Source of the DNA: Deltaproteobacteria bacterium
Lineage (GTDB): Bacteria; Desulfobacterota; Desulfarculia; Adiutricales; JAGVGV01
Assembly: GCA_015233515.1 (NCBI GenBank)
Contig: JADFXS010000006.1
Location: 33,856-44,139, forward strand
Length of the DNA stretch: 10,284 nucleotides
Direction: 5' to 3'
Shown piece by piece: positions 6,542 to 10,284 of the stretch. Numbering within the stretch: position 1 is the stretch's first letter; each line of letters starts with the position of its first letter. Position numbers and translations under genes: made by a program. Under the pieces are notes generated by a model. That model saw only the letters and a list, made by a program, of their open reading frames with translations. It made no database searches and was not told where the DNA came from.

Positions 6542-9500
6542 TTAATCCAGATCATCGGACCAGACCGGATCAACTCCGGCCGGGATAGTGACTCGGATAG
6601 TGGTTCCCTTGCCGGTTTGGCTACGAACTTCCAAGGATCCGCCGGCAGCGGCGGCTCGCTCCTTCATGGACACCAGGCCGATGCCTCTTTTTCCGGAAAC
6701 ATTGGTGGGCCAAGGCTGATCCATTTCAAAACCTCGGCCGTCATCACTGACGACCATTATGACATTTGGATAGCTATATGTTAATTTCACTACCGCTCGT
6801 CCGGCTCCGGAATGCTTGACCGCGTTGTTCAACGCTTCCTGCAATATTCTATACAAGGAGATTTCCGCCTGGGGACTGATTTTTTTATTTTTAAATCCCA
6901 CGGCTTCGAATTCGATTTCCACATTGGGCAGCCGCTCACGGTAGTCTTTGATAAACGAGCCCACGGTCGAGACAAGTCCTAAATGATCCAACATATCCGG
7001 TCGGAGTTCACCGCAAATATTACGCAAGCTTTCCGCAAGCTGCTCTATCATTTTCATGAGTTTTACAGCTTGGATTTTTTGGTCCCCTTGGTCCGGCGAC
7101 AGGGAATTGAGTAAGGCATCCACTTGCAGGTGAAGTCCGGTCAAGGCCTGGCCGAATTCATCGTGCAAATCAGCCGCCAACCGACGTCGTTCATCTTCGA
7201 TGCCGACAATCAATCGACGGCTGAGATTACGAATTTCATCTTCAGCCAGACGTCGCCTGGTAACATCCCGAATGTAGACCATGTTCAGCATCTCGCCGTG
7301 GTACCAGATCGCCGTGGCGCTGACGGCGATATAAAGAGGTGTGCCGTCTTTCTTCAAGCCTTTGAAATCGTAACGTGATGGGGCCGGTCGGCCGGATTGC
7401 CGGTCTCGACTATAGGTCAGGACTCTCTCCCGGTCATCCGGGTGAACGATAGCGGCCAGGCGCAAATCAATGACGTCGCTTCGCCGGCGGTATCCCAAAA
7501 TTTTTGCTAACTGAGTATTACCCCAGATGATTTTTTCATCTTTTATCATCATTATTCCATCGGAAGAGTATTCGATGGCTAAACGATAGCGTTCCTCCGA
7601 CTCACTCAACTGGGCTTCGGCCACCTGACGCGCGGCGATTTCTTTTTCCAGCGCGGTGATCTTTTCTTCCAGTTCAAGAGCGTGCTTCATAACCAGGGTT
7701 TCGCTTTCCTGGTAATAATCTATCCGCCGCATCAAATCTTCGGGCCTGGCTCTCAAGCCGGCCAGGATATCGGCGTACATACTGCGAAGTTCCTCGGCTT
7801 CCCTTTGATTATAAAACTCCGATCGAGCCAAGGTCCGGTGGGCCGAAGCGGCCCCGATGGACGCCCCGAGAGCGGTTTCCACGGCATGATACAGTTCGGC
7901 CAATTGAACAATGGAAGCGAGTTTTTTATTTGACAATCCTAGATCATAAAAACATTTTTCCATCAGGGCCGCGGCCTGGTCCTTCTCGAAATATCTAGAC
8001 AAAAGTTCGTTTATGATTCTCCGTTTTTCCATTAATGGAATAATAGCCATTCTGCGACGATATGACGATAACCTGGCGGGGCCGGCCATGACTCCGACAA
8101 AAGCTTCGGCCTCACTGATACTTTCCTGGCTGGGATTACCCAGGAGACTACCCAGAACATAACCGCCGGCATTGAAAAAAAAGCTCCAGAAGATAGTATG
8201 GGCTTCGGGGTCCAGATCGGAGAGTCCGAACAGTTGTTCCGGTCGGAGCCAACCCATTCCCCACGGTCCTTGATCCAGGATACCCGTGGCTGAAGGCCAG
8301 GTGCTGCGAATCATGGCCGGTAAGAGCATGGTATATGACCAGACGAGAAATCCGGCGATCAATCCGCTGAAAGCTCCTGTTTTATTCCCGGACCGCCAAT
8401 ATAATCCCCCGATCAAAGCCGGCGCCAACTGCAAAATAGCCACAAAGGAAATCATGCCGATATCCGCCAGACGAAACCGCTCCCCGACCGCTTGCTCAAA
8501 ACAATATCCCAGGGAGACAACCACTCCGACCGCCAGCCAGCGGCACTGTAACAGATGACGTTGGATAAAAGCCAATCGCGGCAAGCGGTCTCCCAACGGG
8601 AGGAGCAAGTGATTACTGATCATGGTGGCCAGGGTCATGGAGCATATCAGGATCATGCTGGTGGTCGCGGAAAATCCTCCGATAAAAACCAGGAGAGCCA
8701 TCAGTTTATGGCCATGAATCAAAGGTAATCTCAAAATGAAAGTATCAGCCTGGTAGATTGGTAAACCTTGCTGCAAGCCGGCCAAGGCGATGGGATATAT
8801 GAACAGGTTTATCATAAAAAGATATAGAGGAAACAACCAGATGGCATAACGAATATGTCTCGGGCTCTGGTTTTCCACCACGGCCACGTGAAACTGTCTC
8901 GGCAGAAATAAAACCGCGTTGGCCGAAACCAACAAATAGCTTACCCACAAGGAAAAAGGAATAACGCTCATGGGTGAACCAAGGTGCGGACTGGAGAGAG
9001 GTTGATTGGCGGCGCGCAGCAAAATATCGTCAAAGCCGTCGTTTAAATAATAAACGACATAAATTCCCACGGCCAGCAGGGCCACCAGCTTGACTATGGA
9101 TTCCACCGCCACGGCCATGACGATACCTTCATGACGTTCGGTAGGGATCAAACGCCGCACGCCCAAAACAATAGTAAAAAGAATCATCAGGCCGACCACG
9201 ATGGCGCCGACATGCGCATTTATCCAGGTTTGAGTTTCGCCGGTGCTTTGAGTGATCACGGCAAAGGTGGCCAGAACCGCCTTGATCTGTAGAGCCACAT
9301 ACGGGACACAACCGACCAGGACGATGAAGGTCACCAGGGCGGCCAAACTCTCGGATTTGTCATATCTGGTACTGATAAAATCAGCGATGCTAGTGATGCG
9401 TTGCGTGGATTTGATCAGGACCATTTTGCGCAGAATGGCCCCCCAAAAAACAGCCGACAGTGTGGGTCCTAGATAAATCGCCGTGAACAACAAGCCATGG

Positions 9501-9691
9501 GTGGCGGCCAAGCCGACGCCGCCAAAAAATGTCCAGGATGAACAGTAAACCGCCAGGGACAGGGAATACACTAGGGGGTTATTGACCGGGTTCGGTCCGA
9601 GGCGGGCTTTGCGTTGGGTCCACAAGGCCAGGCAAAACAACAGACCCATGTATACGCAAAAAATGCCGATGACTGACGGCCCGGAGAGCAT
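6542..9691 (-). CDS. CbrA-like sensor kinase: SLC5 transporter domain, STAC, PAS, HisKA_3, HATPase
   Basis: This sensor histidine kinase has a sodium/solute symporter (SLC5) domain as its membrane part. It probably senses or imports a small solute and phosphorylates a response regulator. From ATG 9691 it has 1049 residues. About 5-515 hold roughly 13 membrane helices in SLC5 style, including GGFSATTSMILICSMTLATM (339-358), the region that carries Na+-site hydroxyls in the family. About 525-630 resembles the STAC domain of CbrA-type kinases. A coiled coil (about 630-697) and a PAS domain (about 697-815) follow. The HisKA_3 domain has His843 (ADLHDEFGQAL), and the ATPase has N-box QEALNNAVKHS (951-961), DDGRGF (983-988) and GIGLVSMKERA (1003-1013). 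The start overlaps the stop of the small membrane gene as TAATG, with GGAAG four bases upstream. An in-frame start at 9883 was rejected. The phosphodonor class differs from Pseudomonas CbrA, matching the NarL-type regulator downstream. Confidence 0.93.
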   Translation of the reverse strand: MLSGPSVIGIFCVYMGLLFCLALWTQRKARLGPNPVNNPLVYSLSLAVYCSSWTFFGGVGLAATHGLLFTAIYLGPTLSAVFWGAILRKMVLIKSTQRITSIADFISTRYDKSESLAALVTFIVLVGCVPYVALQIKAVLATFAVITQSTGETQTWINAHVGAIVVGLMILFTIVLGVRRLIPTERHEGIVMAVAVESIVKLVALLAVGIYVVYYLNDGFDDILLRAANQPLSSPHLGSPMSVIPFSLWVSYLLVSANAVLFLPRQFHVAVVENQSPRHIRYAIWLFPLYLFMINLFIYPIALAGLQQGLPIYQADTFILRLPLIHGHKLMALLVFIGGFSATTSMILICSMTLATMISNHLLLPLGDRLPRLAFIQRHLLQCRWLAVGVVVSLGYCFEQAVGERFRLADIGMISFVAILQLAPALIGGLYWRSGNKTGAFSGLIAGFLVWSYTMLLPAMIRSTWPSATGILDQGPWGMGWLRPEQLFGLSDLDPEAHTIFWSFFFNAGGYVLGSLLGNPSQESISEAEAFVGVMAGPARLSSYRRRMAIIPLMEKRRIINELLSRYFEKDQAAALMEKCFYDLGLSNKKLASIVQLAELYHAVETALGASIGAASAHRTLARSEFYNQREAEELRSMYADILAGLRARPEDLMRRIDYYQESETLVMKHALELEEKITALEKEIAARQVAEAQLSESEERYRLAIEYSSDGIMMIKDEKIIWGNTQLAKILGYRRRSDVIDLRLAAIVHPDDRERVLTYSRDRQSGRPAPSRYDFKGLKKDGTPLYIAVSATAIWYHGEMLNMVYIRDVTRRRLAEDEIRNLSRRLIVGIEDERRRLAADLHDEFGQALTGLHLQVDALLNSLSPDQGDQKIQAVKLMKMIEQLAESLRNICGELRPDMLDHLGLVSTVGSFIKDYRERLPNVEIEFEAVGFKNKKISPQAEISLYRILQEALNNAVKHSGAGRAVVKLTYSYPNVIMVVSDDGRGFEMDQPWPTNVSGKRGIGLVSMKERAAAAGGSLEVRSQTGKGTTIRVTIPAGVDPVWSDDLD

Positions 9692-9978
9692 TATTCTTCC
9701 ATGGGTCCCGCGGCCCTTTCGTTCTTGCCGGAAAAACCGGCGCCGATCAAAGCCAAAATTAGGATCAGCACCGCCCAGCATACGAAATAATAAATATACA
9801 CGCTTCGAGCCGACCAGGGCTCTTTGCCGGTCCAAAACGGCCAGCAAAACGCGGCCAATCCGATTACGGCCACCAGAACCCATGCCGCGGGCCGGGAGAA
9901 GAACTGTTTCAACTTGGACGGTTTCAGGTCATTTGAGTTGCTTGGCCGTTCATTGAAAGCTGATTCGGTCCTATTCAT
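9691..9978 (-). CDS. Small two-helix membrane protein coupled to the SLC5 kinase (CbrX-like position)
   Basis: This 95-residue protein has a polar N-terminus (1-25), two predicted membrane helices (about 32-49, AAWVLVAVIGLAAFCWPF; and 57-81, ending IYYFVCWAVLILILALIGAG) and a short charged tail. No enzymatic motif is visible. Many SLC5-type transporters have small two-helix partners (for example YhdT with PanF, YjcH with ActP), and Pseudomonas cbrA is preceded by the small coupled gene cbrX. By position and topology this is the same kind of partner, but I cannot show homology by eye. Its TAA stop shares one base with the kinase ATG, implying coupled translation. ATG 9978 was chosen because an AGG lies seven bases upstream; the only earlier start is a TTG at 9999. 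A promoter lies at 10051-10079. Confidence 0.8.
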   Translation of the reverse strand: MNRTESAFNERPSNSNDLKPSKLKQFFSRPAAWVLVAVIGLAAFCWPFWTGKEPWSARSVYIYYFVCWAVLILILALIGAGFSGKNERAAGPMEE

Positions 9979-10050
9979 CCGACGACCTGCCTTATGCAAC
10001 TAGAATTCAGTCGAGGACAGAGCTTGGTAATTTATCCCATGAATGTTAAA

Positions 10051-10079
10051 CTTATATCAATTTTAAACTATTATCGCAA
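10051..10079 (-). promoter_or_regulatory. Predicted sigma70 promoter of the membrane-protein/kinase operon
   Basis: On the minus strand TTGCGA (10074-10079) and TATAAG (10051-10056) are separated by an ideal 17 nt. They match the consensus at four and five of six positions. Transcription would start near 10044, giving a leader of about 66 nt before ATG 9978. The -35 box overlaps the T run of the terminator just upstream, so one unit ends exactly where the next begins. Confidence 0.6.
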
Positions 10080-10111
10080 AAAAAATGAGGCGGCCGATAC
10101 GGTCGCCTCAT
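10078..10111 (-). terminator. Intrinsic terminator for minus-strand transcription entering from the right
   Basis: On the minus strand an 11-bp stem with one G-U wobble (10101-10111 pairing with 10085-10095) and a 5-nt loop is followed by eight T residues (plus-strand A run 10078-10085). This is a textbook Rho-independent terminator. It lies 26 nt downstream of a TAA that ends a frame open to the window edge, so an unseen gene or RNA on the right probably ends here. It also insulates the kinase operon. Confidence 0.85.
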
Positions 10112-10131
10112 CTAGGTCGATTATTGACGAA

Positions 10132-10142
10132 GGATATTATCC
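10132..10142. repeat. Short perfect inverted repeat
   Basis: GGATA, T, TATCC is an 11-nt perfect palindrome with a one-base centre. It spans the TAA stop of the right-edge open frame. A protein-binding half-site pair is possible, but nothing else supports one. Confidence 0.25.
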
Positions 10143-10284
10143 TAAATCCACCATCAAATCGCGGATAGGGCGCGTAAATCCTAGGTGAAACGCGAAGTTG
10201 GACCGATTTTGGCCCGCAGGCGTATTCATCATACGTCGAGGAGCCAAAATCGGGAAACGAGCGTTGCAGCCAGGAGTTACGTGC
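10137..10284 (-). CDS. Possible 3' end of an unidentified gene, or a repeat-derived open frame
   Basis: A frame is open from the right edge to TAA 10137-10139 (48 codons). It ends in FTRPIRDLMVDLG, and an intrinsic terminator begins 26 nt further on, both as expected for a gene end. Against this, the middle of the frame contains the 11-bp hairpin arms of a dispersed-looking repeat, no family is recognised, and the composition (Arg, Pro, Asn rich) is not typical of a globular domain. It may instead be noncoding RNA or intergenic repeat DNA that happens to be open. Confidence 0.25.
   Translation of the reverse strand, partial: HVTPGCNARFPILAPRRMMNTPAGQNRSNFAFHLGFTRPIRDLMVDLG
10203..10253. repeat. 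Two-tier hairpin repeat (element B)
   Basis: Outer arms CCGATTTTGGC (10203-10213) and GCCAAAATCGG (10243-10253) are perfectly complementary over 11 bp. Inner arms CGTAT (10221-10225) and ATACG (10231-10235) form a second stem around a 5-nt loop, with seven unpaired bases on each side between the stems. The 47-nt core (10205-10251) matches the layout of the element at 6410-6456. This suggests a dispersed intergenic repeat family. Confidence 0.65.

Noticed and set aside
6319..6573. Minus-strand open frame across the kinase-regulator gap
   Set aside because: It runs through the hairpin repeat and overlaps the kinase 3' end; its composition is Arg/Ser/Pro rich with no domain. It is likely an open frame by chance.
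6365..6784. Plus-strand open frame opposite the kinase 3' end
   Set aside because: It is antisense to the conserved HATPase domain and the hairpin repeat, with Asp/Ser/Gly-rich low-complexity translation. It is a shadow frame.
9692..9883. Extension of the kinase by 64 residues to a start at 9883
   Set aside because: It would overlap almost two thirds of the small membrane gene. The added residues are Arg-rich and unlike SLC5 N-termini, while ATG 9691 begins directly before the first membrane helix with a ribosome binding site.
9979..9999. TTG at 9999 as the start of the small membrane protein
   Set aside because: ATG 9978 is a stronger start codon with an AGG seven bases upstream, and the seven extra residues add nothing recognisable.
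9994..10188. Plus-strand open frame at the right side
   Set aside because: It reads through the promoter and the terminator stem, lacks a ribosome binding site and resembles no family.

Overview
The window looks like chromosomal DNA of a Gram-negative, motile bacterium, most likely a deltaproteobacterium (Desulfobacterota). This rests on moderate base composition, the style of the chemoreceptor signalling tip, an ExeA/GspA-type ATPase, a DUF4124 lytic transglycosylase, and a CbrA-type sensor next to a NarL-type regulator. The assignment is inference; nothing in the window fixes the genus.

Left part, plus strand (1-3480). The 3' part of a methyl-accepting chemotaxis protein enters from the left edge. 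It is followed by a CheB-type methylesterase with an intact catalytic triad but a degenerate receiver domain. Next come a possible 21-codon membrane peptide and, sharing four bases with it (ATGA), a secreted lytic transglycosylase with C-terminal TPR repeats.

Middle, minus strand (3524-6244). Convergent to the transglycosylase is an ExeA/GspA-like AAA ATPase with one membrane anchor. Its C-terminus looks NTF2-like instead of the usual peptidoglycan-binding domain. Upstream of it is a NarL/FixJ-family response regulator. The 3' ends of these two minus-strand genes lie in two copies of the same 47-nt repeat, and each gene's TGA stop falls at the same repeat position.

Right part, minus strand (6542-9978). 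A two-gene unit encodes a 95-residue two-helix membrane protein that overlaps by one base (TAATG) a 1049-residue sensor kinase. The kinase fuses an SLC5 (sodium/solute symporter) domain, a STAC-like segment, a PAS domain and a HisKA_3/HATPase core. With the downstream NarL-type regulator it forms a plausible nutrient-sensing two-component system. It is a CbrXA-like sensor wired to a NarL-type output rather than the NtrC-type CbrB. A 297-nt gap between kinase and regulator holds a large imperfect hairpin and a possible weak promoter.

Right edge (9979-10284). A well-formed promoter for the membrane-protein/kinase operon abuts an intrinsic terminator for minus-strand transcription arriving from beyond the window. 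Further right, a second hairpin with the same 47-nt core layout as the kinase-regulator hairpin lies within a frame open to the window edge. No tRNA, rRNA, CRISPR, transposase or integrase was seen.
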